From assembly GCF_003945545.1 (NCBI RefSeq), contig NZ_CP029617.1:2119001-2183000 (forward strand): 64,000 nt of DNA, written 5' to 3'. This DNA is from Streptomyces sp. WAC 01529 (lineage in GTDB: Bacteria > Actinomycetota > Actinomycetes > Streptomycetales > Streptomycetaceae). This document shows, in pieces, positions 9,657-17,383 of the stretch. Position 1 is the first letter of the stretch, and each line of letters starts with the position of its first letter. Made by a program: the position numbers and the translations under genes. Below the pieces are notes generated by a model that searched no databases, had not been told where the DNA came from, and saw only the letters and a program-made list of their open reading frames with translations.

Positions 9657-10615
9657 AGGTTGTTCGTCTCCCGGTTCTTCTCGTGGGGCGTCTGCTCGAT
9701 GCCGGCCGGGATGTAACCGGTCTGGTTCTTCTTCGCCAGGTCCTCGAGGTGCTGCTTGTAGCGCTCGGGAGAGACGACCTTGACGTTGAAGAGCATCCGC
9801 GAGTGGTCGACGCCGCACAGCTCGGCGCACTTGCCCATGAAGGTGCCCTCCTTGTTGGGAGTCACCTCGAAGGCGTTGGTGTGACCCGGGATGACGTCCT
9901 GCTTCATGAGGAACGGCACCACCCAGAAGGAGTGGATGACGTCACGCGAAGTCAGGACGAAGCGGACCTTCTCGCCCTTGGGGAGCCAGAGGGTCGGACC
10001 GGGGTTGCCGTTCTGGGGGTTCCGGTCGCCGGGGGTGCCGACTTCGTAGACGCCGTTGGCCTTGGCCGGGAAGTCCTCGCGGAACCTCTCCGGGATCGCC
10101 TCGAGGTCCTTGGACGTCTTGGCGTTCTCCTTGCCGGCGCCCGGCACGTTCTCGACGTAGTTGAAGCCCCAGCTCCACTGGTAGCCGACCACGTTGATGG
10201 TGTGGGCCGGCTTCTCCTCCAGCTTGAGGAGCTTCGACTCGTCACGTGCCGTGAAGTAGAAGAGCACGGAGACGATGATGAGGGGGACGACCGTGTACAG
10301 CGCCTCGATGGGCATGTTGTAACGGGTCTGAAGAGGTACTTCCACCTTGGTGCGGCTGCGCCGGTGGAAGATGACGCTCCACAGGATCAGACCCCAGACC
10401 AGCACGCCCGTGGCGAGCGCTGCCGCCCACGAGCCCTGCCAGAGGGAGAGAATCCGCGGAGCCTCTTCCGTTACCGGGGTGGGCATTCCAAGGCGGGGGA
10501 AATCCTTGTATGTGCAACCGGTGGCGGTCGCCAGGATCAGGCCCGCAGTCAGCACCTGCGGCAGCTTCCGCCGCATCGGGCGCCGCGACGAGCGGTCGGA
10601 GCCGTTGGGACTCAC
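9653..10615 (-). CDS. ctaC: Cytochrome c oxidase subunit II (CuA lipoprotein)
   Basis: Accepts electrons at the binuclear CuA site and passes them to subunit I. The 320-residue protein opens with a signal sequence ending in ATGC (lipobox, cysteine near residue 34), then two membrane helices and an external cupredoxin domain. CuA ligands are seen in IHSFWV and [14 protein letters not shown]. The start is GTG 10615. First gene of ctaCDF; its promoter must lie in the 347-bp gap before the divergent desulfurase gene. Confidence 0.96.
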   Translation of the reverse strand: MSPNGSDRSSRRPMRRKLPQVLTAGLILATATGCTYKDFPRLGMPTPVTEEAPRILSLWQGSWAAALATGVLVWGLILWSVIFHRRSRTKVEVPLQTRYNMPIEALYTVVPLIIVSVLFYFTARDESKLLKLEEKPAHTINVVGYQWSWGFNYVENVPGAGKENAKTSKDLEAIPERFREDFPAKANGVYEVGTPGDRNPQNGNPGPTLWLPKGEKVRFVLTSRDVIHSFWVVPFLMKQDVIPGHTNAFEVTPNKEGTFMGKCAELCGVDHSRMLFNVKVVSPERYKQHLEDLAKKNQTGYIPAGIEQTPHEKNRETNNL

Positions 10616-10962
10616 GTAGCGCCTTCCCGAGAGTCTCGCCCGCGCGGTCGGCTGCGGCCTTCACGCTGGTCGGTCGCCGCCCTGCGACGGGCAGGGGTTT
10701 GGATGTTTATGCGGAGCAAACCCTACTGGACGCATTTTGGGGTCGCGCGGGGAGGGTGCCTAACGCGCCGCGGGTCACTCCGAAGGGTGGGGTCGGCCGG
10801 TGCCGGGGGGTTTCTGACGGGGGGTTGGGGGCCTCTCGGCTCGGCGGAATCTGTTCGTCCGTGGGTGCGGGCTCGGTGGGGGCTGGGCGCGCAGTTCCCC
10901 GCGCCCCTGGGGAGCGGCCCCTGCGGGGCGCTCCCTCGGGGCGCGGGGTCTAGCGTTGAGGC
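10616..10962. other. Intergenic region between ctaC and the desulfurase fusion
   Basis: This 347-bp divergent gap must hold the ctaC promoter. The ctaC-proximal part is relatively AT-rich (10700-10745). From about 10880 it holds CGCAGTTCCCCGCGCCCCT (10887-10905), which I recall as a widespread Streptomyces intergenic motif, followed by a GC-rich inverted repeat. TAGCGT (10951-10956) lies 6 nt before the next gene's GTG and looks like a -10 for a leaderless transcript. I see no gene here. Confidence 0.5.
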
Positions 10963-12342
10963 GTGGCCTACTTTGATGTTGCTTCGTCCGCTCCTCTTCA
11001 TCCCGTTGCCCGGCAGGCCCTGGTGGCCTCGCTCGATGAGGGGTGGGCCGATCCTGCTCGGCTCTATCGGGAGGGGCGGCGGGCCCGGCTGCTGCTCGAC
11101 GCGGCGCGGGAGGCGGCCGCGGAGGCCGTGGGGTGCCGGGGCGACGAGCTGGTCTTCACCTCCTCCGGCACCCGCGCCGTGCACTCCGGGATCGCGGGCG
11201 CGCTCGCGGGGCGCCGCCGCGCCGGAGGTCACCTGATCGTGTCGGCGGTCGAACACTCGTCGGTGCTCCATTCGGCGGCGGCACACGAGGCCGGGGGTGG
11301 GACGGTGACCGAGGTGCCGGTGGACCGGGGCGGGGCGGTCGATCCGGAGGCGTACGCCGCCGCGCTGCGCGAGGACACCGCGCTCGCCTGTCTGCAGTCC
11401 GCCAACCACGAGGTGGGGACCGAGCAGCCGGTGGCCGAGGTGGCGGCGGCCTGCCGGGCGGCCGGGGTGCCGCTCCTCGTGGACGCGGCGCAGTCGCTGC
11501 CCTGGGGGCCGGTCGACGGGGACTGGTCGCTGCTGACCGGCAGTGCCCACAAATGGGGCGGACCGGCAGGGGTCGGGCTTCTCGTCGTACGCAAGGGGGT
11601 GCGCTTCGCCGCCCAAGGCCCCGTCGACGAGCGGGAGTCGGGGCGCGCCGCCGGTTTCGAGAACATCCCGGCGATCGTCGCGGCGGCGGCCTCGCTGCGC
11701 GCGGTGCGGGCGGAGGCCGTGGCGGAGGGCGCGCGGCTGCGGGAGCTGACCGAGCGGATCAGGGCGCGGGTGCCGGGGAGCGTGCCGGACGTGGAGGTGG
11801 TGGGCGACCCGGTGCGGCGGCTTCCGCACCTCGTCACCTTCTCCTGTCTCTATGTCGACGGAGAGACCCTGCTGCACGAGCTGGACCGGGCGGGCTTCTC
11901 CGTGTCGTCGGGCTCGTCGTGCACCAGTTCGACGCTGACTCCGAGCCATGTGCTCAGGGCGATGGGCGTGCTGAGCGAGGGCAACGTCCGGGTCTCGCTG
12001 CCGGTCGGCACGGAGGCCGCCGAGGTGGAGCGGTTCCTCGACGTGCTGCCCGGCGCCGTCCGCGAGGTGCGGGAGAAGCTGGGCGCGCCGGGCGGGGCGC
12101 GGGCGCGCGAGGAAGGGGGGTCGCTCGTGGTCGACGCGGTCGGCAAGCGGTGCCCGATCCCCGTCATCGAGCTGGCCAAGGTCATCGGGGACGTCCCGGT
12201 GGGCGGGACGGTGACCGTGCTCGCCGACGACGAGGCGGCGCGGCTCGACATCCCGGCGTGGTGCGAGATGCGCGGGCAGGAGTACGTGGGTGAGCGGCCG
12301 GCGGACCGGGGCAGCGCGTACGTGGTCCGCCGGCGCTCGTGA
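10963..12342 (+). CDS. Cysteine desulfurase fused to a TusA-like sulfur carrier domain
   Basis: Residues 1-370 are a class V aminotransferase of the NifS/IscS type: SAHKWGGP holds the PLP lysine near residue 190, and SGSSCTSS holds the candidate catalytic cysteine near 310. Residues about 385-459 are a TusA/SirA-like domain with the sulfur-accepting motif RCPIPVIEL. The enzyme would take sulfur from cysteine and could pass the persulfide directly to its own tail, for tRNA thiolation or another cofactor. It starts at GTG 10963, probably leaderless. It abuts the convergent kinase gene with no gap. The final acceptor is unknown. Confidence 0.9.
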   Translation: MAYFDVASSAPLHPVARQALVASLDEGWADPARLYREGRRARLLLDAAREAAAEAVGCRGDELVFTSSGTRAVHSGIAGALAGRRRAGGHLIVSAVEHSSVLHSAAAHEAGGGTVTEVPVDRGGAVDPEAYAAALREDTALACLQSANHEVGTEQPVAEVAAACRAAGVPLLVDAAQSLPWGPVDGDWSLLTGSAHKWGGPAGVGLLVVRKGVRFAAQGPVDERESGRAAGFENIPAIVAAAASLRAVRAEAVAEGARLRELTERIRARVPGSVPDVEVVGDPVRRLPHLVTFSCLYVDGETLLHELDRAGFSVSSGSSCTSSTLTPSHVLRAMGVLSEGNVRVSLPVGTEAAEVERFLDVLPGAVREVREKLGAPGGARAREEGGSLVVDAVGKRCPIPVIELAKVIGDVPVGGTVTVLADDEAARLDIPAWCEMRGQEYVGERPADRGSAYVVRRRS

Positions 12343-13317
12343 TCAGACGAGGTGGGCGCTGACCTCGGCGGCGGCCTCGTGGCCGTACGCCTTGGTGAAG
12401 CGGTCCATGAAGTTGCTGCGCCGCAGCTCGTACTCCTGGGTGCCGACGGTCTCGATGACCAGGGTGGCGAGCATGCAGCCCACCTGCGCGGCGCGCTCGT
12501 GGGAGACGCCCCAGGCGAGGCCGGAGAGGAAGCCCGCGCGGAACGCGTCGCCGACGCCGGTCGGCTCGACCTTCGCCTCCTCCTCCGGGACGCCGACCTC
12601 GATCGGGTCCTGGCCGACGGACTCGATGCGCACGCCGTGGGCGCCGAGGGTGGTGACGCGGTGGCCGACGCGGGAGAGGATCTCGGCGTCGGTCCAGCCG
12701 GTCTTGGACTCGATGAGGCCCTTCTCGTACTCGTTGGAGAAGAGGTACGTGGCGCCGTCCAGGAGGGTGCGGATCTCGGCGCCGTCCATGCGGGCGATCT
12801 GCTGCGAGAAGTCAGCGGCGAAGGGGATCCCGCGGGTACGGCACTCCTCGGTGTGCCGGAGCATCGCCTCGGGGTCGTCGGCGCCGATCAGGACGAGGTC
12901 GAGCCCGCCCACGCGGTCGGCGACGGTCTTCAGTTCGATGAGGCGGGCCTCGCTCATCGCGCCGGTGTAGAAGGAGCCGATCTGGTTGTGGTCGGCGTCC
13001 GTGGTGCAGACGAAGCGCGCGGTGTGCAGTGTCTCGGAGATCCGCACCGAGGCGGTGTCCACGCCGTGCCGGTCGAGCCAGGCGCGGTACTCGTCGAAGT
13101 CGGAGCCGGCGGCGCCGACCAGGATCGGGTGGGTGCCGAGCTGGCCCATGCCGAAGGTGATGTTGGCGGCCACGCCTCCCCTGCGGACGTCGAGGGCGTC
13201 GACCAGGAAGGAGAGGGAGACCGTGTGCAGCTGATCGGCGACCAGCTGGTCGGCGAAGCGGCCGGGGAAGGTCATCAGGTGGTCGGTGGCGATGGAGCCG
13301 GTGACTGCGATACGCAC
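12343..13317 (-). CDS. PfkB-family carbohydrate (ribokinase-like) kinase
   Basis: A 324-residue ATP-dependent kinase of the ribokinase/adenosine kinase fold. The N-terminal GSIATDHLMTFPGRF and the C-terminal GVGDAFRAGFLSG near residue 255, with the catalytic aspartate and anion hole, are diagnostic. The substrate cannot be read from sequence; sugars or nucleosides are possible. The GTG 13317 start follows an AGGAG site. The gene is convergent with, and directly adjacent to, the desulfurase fusion. Confidence 0.88.
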   Translation of the reverse strand: MRIAVTGSIATDHLMTFPGRFADQLVADQLHTVSLSFLVDALDVRRGGVAANITFGMGQLGTHPILVGAAGSDFDEYRAWLDRHGVDTASVRISETLHTARFVCTTDADHNQIGSFYTGAMSEARLIELKTVADRVGGLDLVLIGADDPEAMLRHTEECRTRGIPFAADFSQQIARMDGAEIRTLLDGATYLFSNEYEKGLIESKTGWTDAEILSRVGHRVTTLGAHGVRIESVGQDPIEVGVPEEEAKVEPTGVGDAFRAGFLSGLAWGVSHERAAQVGCMLATLVIETVGTQEYELRRSNFMDRFTKAYGHEAAAEVSAHLV

Positions 13318-13417
13318 GGCTGGGTGCTCCTGTGGAGGAGAGGCGAGGGGTTGACAGTTCACGTTACCGGGTCGAACACCCGCACCTGAAGAGGCAAAAC
13401 TACCCGATAGTAGGGCT

Positions 13418-13446
13418 TTGTTCCTCGACGGTCACATGCCTACGGT
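13418..13446 (+). promoter_or_regulatory. Candidate promoter for the small gene at 13480
   Basis: TTGTTC (13418-13423) and TACGGT (13441-13446) are separated by exactly 17 bp, a good fit to a housekeeping-sigma promoter. Transcription would start near 13453, giving a leader of about 27 nt before ATG 13480. Confidence 0.5.
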
Positions 13447-13479
13447 GCCGTTATGACCCTTATCTCGAAGGATGTCGTC

Positions 13480-13689
13480 ATGAAGCGTCCCGCCGGGCTC
13501 TCCGCCGAGGGGCCGGAGTCCCCGGAGACCATGGCGACCCTGCGCGGCGACTGCGCCCGCATGGCTCCGCACTGGACGGCGCCCGCCAAGGCCGCCGCCA
13601 CCCCCGTGCCGCCGTCCCTGATCCACGGCGTCACCGTGCCGTCCTCCTCCGCCCGCCTCATCGACGGGATGTCCGAGTACGGGGACTGA
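13480..13689 (+). CDS. Small hypothetical protein
   Basis: A 69-residue protein of unknown function, rich in proline, alanine and serine, with no membrane segment or recognised domain. Codon third positions are almost all G or C, as in neighbouring genes. ATG 13480 is preferred over an in-frame ATG at 13453 because GAAGGA ends 7 nt before it and a promoter-like pair would start transcription at about 13453. It may be a regulatory or Streptomyces-specific small protein. Confidence 0.55.
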   Translation: MKRPAGLSAEGPESPETMATLRGDCARMAPHWTAPAKAAATPVPPSLIHGVTVPSSSARLIDGMSEYGD

Positions 13690-13858
13690 GGAGCCCGGCC
13701 CCGGGGCCGGGCGCGCGCCGAGGGAACCGTGCGCTCCCCCGCTGCGTCCCATCGCCGTCCCCCGTTGAGGGGAACTGGGATACGACGAAGCCCATTCTCG
13801 GGTTTCCAGGGATACCTGTGGGTGTCCAGGGACGGTAGTGCAGCGAAGGAGCGATGCG

Positions 13859-15385
13859 GTGAGCACCGAGCGATCCGATCATGAGGTGGCCGAGCGGCAG
13901 CGGCGGCGTGCGCGCCTCGCCGTCGCCTCGGTCGCGGCCACCGTGCTGCTGGTCGGCGGCGGTGGCGCGTACTTCGCCGCGACCGCGTCCGGCGGTGGCG
14001 GCCAGGGCGGCGACGGGGCCCCGGCGGGGGACGGCGGCGATCCGCCGCCGCTCGCGCTCGACGGCTATACGGGCGCTGACCGGCAGGGCGAGGGCGCCCA
14101 CAAGGGCACGGACGGCACGGGCGGGACCGCCGGCATCGCGCCGGGCGAGCCCGACCCGAGCGGCGCCAGGTACAAGGCGACCGGCAAGCTGCCCAAGGGC
14201 CCGGAGTCGGCCTCCGTCCACCACGCGCGCGGCGAGGTCACCCGCGCCGAGGTCACCGCGCTGGCGAAGGCGCTCGGCCTCTCCGGGACGCCGACGTCAC
14301 GCGACGGCGCCTGGCGGGTGGAGCAGGACAAGGACGGCTCGGGCCCCTCGCTCCAGGTGACCAAGCAGGCGCCCGGCACCTGGACATACTCCGGGCACGG
14401 CACGGGCGGCACGGACAACTGCCCGAAGGCCAAGCCCTGTTCGGCCACCTCCCCCCTCCCGAACGGCGACGCGGACGACGCCGTCGGCGAGAAGGCGGCC
14501 AAGAAGGCGGCGGCGCCGCTCCTCAAGGCGCTCGGCCAGGACGACGCGAAGCTGGACGCCCGCCAGCTCATGGGCGCCGTGCGCGTGGTGAACGCCGACC
14601 CGAAGGTGGACGGCCTGCCGACCTACGGCTGGTCGACCGGCGTCCAGGTCGGCCCGGACGGCCAAGTGGTGGGCGGCAGCGGCCAGTTGAAGGCGCCGGT
14701 GAAGGGTGCCGAGTATCCGGTGATCGGCGCCCGGGAGGCACTGGACCAGCTGAACTCGACCCGCGGTGACGGGCGCGTCGGCATCGGCGGCTGCGCGACT
14801 CCGGTGCCGCACGCCGACGACAGCACGAAGACGGAGGGCGGCTCCACCAAGGCGGAAGGCGGCGCGGAGCAGGCGCCCTGCGAGCCGTCCTCCACGCCCC
14901 CGAAGCCGCGTTCGATCGCCGTCAGCGGCGCCACGTTCGGGCTCGCGACGCACTTCGTGGGCGGCAAGCAGACCCTCGTACCGTCATGGCTGTTCGAGGT
15001 GAAGCCGCAGGGCGCGACGGACACCTTCACGGTGACGCACCCGGCGGTCGCCCCCAAGTACCTGACGTCGCCGAGCACTCCGGGCACTCCCACGCCCCCC
15101 GGGGAGCCGGAGAAGCCCCGCGCCAAGGGCTCGGTGCCCATCGAGTCCTACAGCGCCGACGGTAAGAAGCTGACGGTGCACTTCTGGGGCGGCGTGTGCA
15201 GCGAGTACTCCGCGTCCGCGCGCGAGGACGGCGACCGCGTGAGGGTGACCGTGAAGGAGACCAAGCAGGAGGACAAGGTCTGCGTCATGGTCGCCAAGAG
15301 GCTCTCGGAGACGGTCACCCTGGGCAAGCCGCTGGGTGAGCGCGAGGTCGTGGACGCCTCCGGCGAGACGGTGAAGCGGAAGTAG
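13859..15385 (+). CDS. Membrane-anchored secreted protein of unknown function
   Basis: A 508-residue protein with a short basic cytoplasmic N-terminus, one membrane helix (about residues 17-42) and a long external part. It starts at GTG 13859, where AAGGAG lies about 9 nt upstream. The outer part begins with a glycine/proline-rich linker and is rich in lysine, aspartate and threonine. It has scattered cysteines (for example DNCPKAKPC and IGGCATPV) that could form disulfides. I do not recognise a family. The last codons and stop are duplicated just downstream (15389-15403). Confidence 0.8.
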   Translation: MSTERSDHEVAERQRRRARLAVASVAATVLLVGGGGAYFAATASGGGGQGGDGAPAGDGGDPPPLALDGYTGADRQGEGAHKGTDGTGGTAGIAPGEPDPSGARYKATGKLPKGPESASVHHARGEVTRAEVTALAKALGLSGTPTSRDGAWRVEQDKDGSGPSLQVTKQAPGTWTYSGHGTGGTDNCPKAKPCSATSPLPNGDADDAVGEKAAKKAAAPLLKALGQDDAKLDARQLMGAVRVVNADPKVDGLPTYGWSTGVQVGPDGQVVGGSGQLKAPVKGAEYPVIGAREALDQLNSTRGDGRVGIGGCATPVPHADDSTKTEGGSTKAEGGAEQAPCEPSSTPPKPRSIAVSGATFGLATHFVGGKQTLVPSWLFEVKPQGATDTFTVTHPAVAPKYLTSPSTPGTPTPPGEPEKPRAKGSVPIESYSADGKKLTVHFWGGVCSEYSASAREDGDRVRVTVKETKQEDKVCVMVAKRLSETVTLGKPLGEREVVDASGETVKRK

Positions 15386-15403
15386 CGGGTGAAGCGGAAG
15401 TAA
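15371..15403 (+). repeat. Duplicated 3' end including the stop codon
   Basis: GTGAAGCGGAAGTAG at the end of the coding region recurs 3 bp later as GTGAAGCGGAAGTAA. This is a short tandem duplication of about 18 bp that gives a second in-frame stop context. Confidence 0.7.
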
Positions 15404-15414
15404 CGACCGGCGCA

Positions 15415-15462
15415 TACGACGGCGGCGGCTCCCTGGACTTCCAGGGAGCCGCCGCCGTCGTA
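15415..15462. terminator. Bidirectional terminator between the secreted-protein gene and erpA
   Basis: A 22-bp perfect stem (15415-15436 with 15441-15462, loop ACTT) stands between two convergent genes and can serve both. Confidence 0.92.
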
Positions 15463-15477
15463 CGTATGCCCGCAGAC

Positions 15478-15834
15478 TCAGCTGAAGGAGTCGCCGCAGG
15501 CGCAGGAGCCGGTGGCGTTCGGGTTGTCGATCGTGAAGCCCTGCTTCTCGATGGTGTCGACGAAGTCGATGGAGGCGCCGCCCAGGTAGGGAGCGCTCAT
15601 CCGGTCGGTGACGACCTTGACGCCGTCGAAGTCCTTGACGACGTCGCCGTCGAGCGTGCGCTCGTCGAAGAACAGCTGGTAGCGCAGGCCCGAGCAGCCG
15701 CCGGGCTGGACGGCCACGCGCAGCGCCAGGTCGTCCCGGCCTTCCTGCTCCAGCAGGCCCTTCACCTTGGCCGCGGCGGCGTCCGACAGGAGGATGCCGT
15801 CGCTCACGGTGGTGGTCTCGTCCGATACGGACAT
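15478..15834 (-). CDS. erpA: Iron-sulfur cluster insertion protein (HesB/IscA family)
   Basis: A-type carrier that holds and hands over Fe-S clusters to apoproteins. The 118-residue protein has the three conserved cysteines, one in QPGGCSGLRY near residue 57 and two in GSCACGDSF at the C-terminus. ATG 15834 follows a GGGAG ribosome site; an upstream in-frame start at 15969 would add an unconserved arginine-rich stretch. It is divergent from nadA, whose product is a 4Fe-4S enzyme, and is a plausible source of its cluster. Confidence 0.93.
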   Translation of the reverse strand: MSVSDETTTVSDGILLSDAAAAKVKGLLEQEGRDDLALRVAVQPGGCSGLRYQLFFDERTLDGDVVKDFDGVKVVTDRMSAPYLGGASIDFVDTIEKQGFTIDNPNATGSCACGDSFS

Positions 15835-15983
15835 CTGCTTCTCTCCCGGGTTGTACGGAGACTGCTTGCCGACGGTTGCAACCGGCGGGGCCGCGGATTC
15901 ATTCCGGGCCGAGCGCTTACGTCTTACCCCTTCATGCTCGCACATGGTTCTCCGTGGGGCGCCGGGCATGGGACCCGCGAATT

Positions 15984-16065
15984 CGTCACATCGACAATAT
16001 GGCCATCGTCAAACTGACGTGAAGCGGTTATGATAGATAACGTCAATTAGACGAAAAGGCTCGTC
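15984..16065. promoter_or_regulatory. Repeated 13-bp palindromes between erpA and nadA
   Basis: CGTCAAACTGACG (16007-16019) and CGTCAATTAGACG (16041-16053) share CGTCAA-n3-GACG and are inverted repeats. A weaker copy, CGTCACATCGACA, is at 15984-15996. GACG and CGTC at 16050-16053 and 16062-16065 add a further inverted pair. The spacing (23 and 34 bp) suggests about two and three helical turns. They sit in the AT-richer promoter region of nadA and look like operators for an unidentified regulator. Confidence 0.5.
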
Positions 16066-16089
16066 TGCTGAAGAGAAAGGGTGCGTGTC

Positions 16090-17307
16090 GTGACCACCGC
16101 CCAGTCCCCCGTGGACCTCGTGGACCTCGTGGACCTTGAGGTTCAGCCCACGCCGCTCGCGCTGCTGCTGCTCGGCCGCGAGGCCGACCCCAAGAGCGAG
16201 CGCGGCGTGGAGTGCCCCGGCGACCTGCCGTCCCCCTCCGACCCGGACCTGGTGGAGCGTGCCCGGGCCGCCAAGGAGAAGCTCGGGGACAAGGTCTTCG
16301 TGCTCGGCCACCACTACCAGCGCGACGAGGTCATCCAGTTCGCGGACGTGACCGGTGACTCCTTCAAGCTGGCACGCGACGCCGCCGCGCGGCCCGACGC
16401 CGAGTACATCGTCTTCTGCGGTGTGCACTTCATGGCCGAGTCCGCCGACATCCTGACCGGCGACGACCAGAAGGTCGTCCTGCCCGACCTGGCCGCCGGC
16501 TGCTCGATGGCCGACATGGCCACCGCCGAGCAGGTCGCCGAGTGCTGGGACGTGCTGACCGAGGCCGGCATCGCCGAGCAGGTCGTCCCCGTCTCGTACA
16601 TGAACTCCTCGGCCGACATCAAGGCCTTCACCGGCAAGCACGGCGGCACGATCTGTACGTCGTCGAACGCCAAGCGCGCCCTCGAGTGGGCCTACGCGCA
16701 GGGGGACCCCGCGTCGACCAAGGTGCTCTTCCTGCCCGACCAGCACCTCGGCCGCAACACCGCCGTGCGCGACATGGGCTTCTCGCTCGACGACTGCGTG
16801 GTCTACAACCCGCACAAGCCGAACGGCGGCCTCACCGTCGAGCAGCTGCGCGACGCGAAGATGATCCTGTGGCGCGGGCACTGCTCGGTGCACGGCCGCT
16901 TCTCGCTGGAGTCGGTCGAGGACGTGCGCGCGCGGATACCGGGCGTGAACGTCCTGGTGCACCCGGAGTGCAAGCACGAGGTCGTGGCCGCCGCCGACTA
17001 CGTGGGCTCCACGGAGCACATCATCAAGACCCTGGAGGCGGCGCCCGCCGGCTCGAAGTGGGCCATCGGCACGGAGCTGAACCTCGTACGCCGTCTGGCG
17101 AACCGTTTCGCCGCCGAGGGCAAGGAGATCGTCTTCCTCGACAAGACGGTCTGCTTCTGCTCGACCATGAACCGCATCGACCTGCCGCACCTGGTCTGGA
17201 CGCTGGAGTCGCTGGCCGAGGGCAACCTCGTCAACCAGATCCAGGTCGACCGCGAGACCGAGCAGTTCGCCAAGATGGCGCTGGAGCGGATGCTGGCGCT
17301 TCCGTAA
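16090..17307 (+). CDS. nadA: Quinolinate synthase A
   Basis: Condenses iminoaspartate with dihydroxyacetone phosphate to quinolinate in NAD synthesis, using a 4Fe-4S cluster. Conserved segments are visible: LGHHYQRDEVIQFAD, FCGVHFMAESADIL, CSMADMA, HPECKHEV and CFCSTMN, including the cluster cysteines. I take GTG 16090 (405 residues) because AAAGGG lies about 8 nt before it; GTG 16081, three codons earlier, is the alternative. nadB and nadC are not seen next to it. Confidence 0.95.
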   Translation: MTTAQSPVDLVDLVDLEVQPTPLALLLLGREADPKSERGVECPGDLPSPSDPDLVERARAAKEKLGDKVFVLGHHYQRDEVIQFADVTGDSFKLARDAAARPDAEYIVFCGVHFMAESADILTGDDQKVVLPDLAAGCSMADMATAEQVAECWDVLTEAGIAEQVVPVSYMNSSADIKAFTGKHGGTICTSSNAKRALEWAYAQGDPASTKVLFLPDQHLGRNTAVRDMGFSLDDCVVYNPHKPNGGLTVEQLRDAKMILWRGHCSVHGRFSLESVEDVRARIPGVNVLVHPECKHEVVAAADYVGSTEHIIKTLEAAPAGSKWAIGTELNLVRRLANRFAAEGKEIVFLDKTVCFCSTMNRIDLPHLVWTLESLAEGNLVNQIQVDRETEQFAKMALERMLALP

Positions 17308-17320
17308 CCGGTCTGCATGC

Positions 17321-17355
17321 GTAAGGGGCGCCCGCCATTGGCGGGCGCCCCTTAC
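17321..17355. terminator. Hairpin terminator between nadA and the RND gene
   Basis: A 16-bp perfect stem (17321-17336 with 17340-17355, loop ATT) lies between two convergent genes and probably ends both transcripts. Confidence 0.92.
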
Positions 17356-17383
17356 GGCGTTCTCCGGGCCAGTCAGCCGCGGG

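Noticed and set aside
13440-13866. Minus-strand frames opposite the small gene at 13480
   Set aside because: They lack ribosome sites, and the plus strand has promoter, ribosome site and better codon bias.
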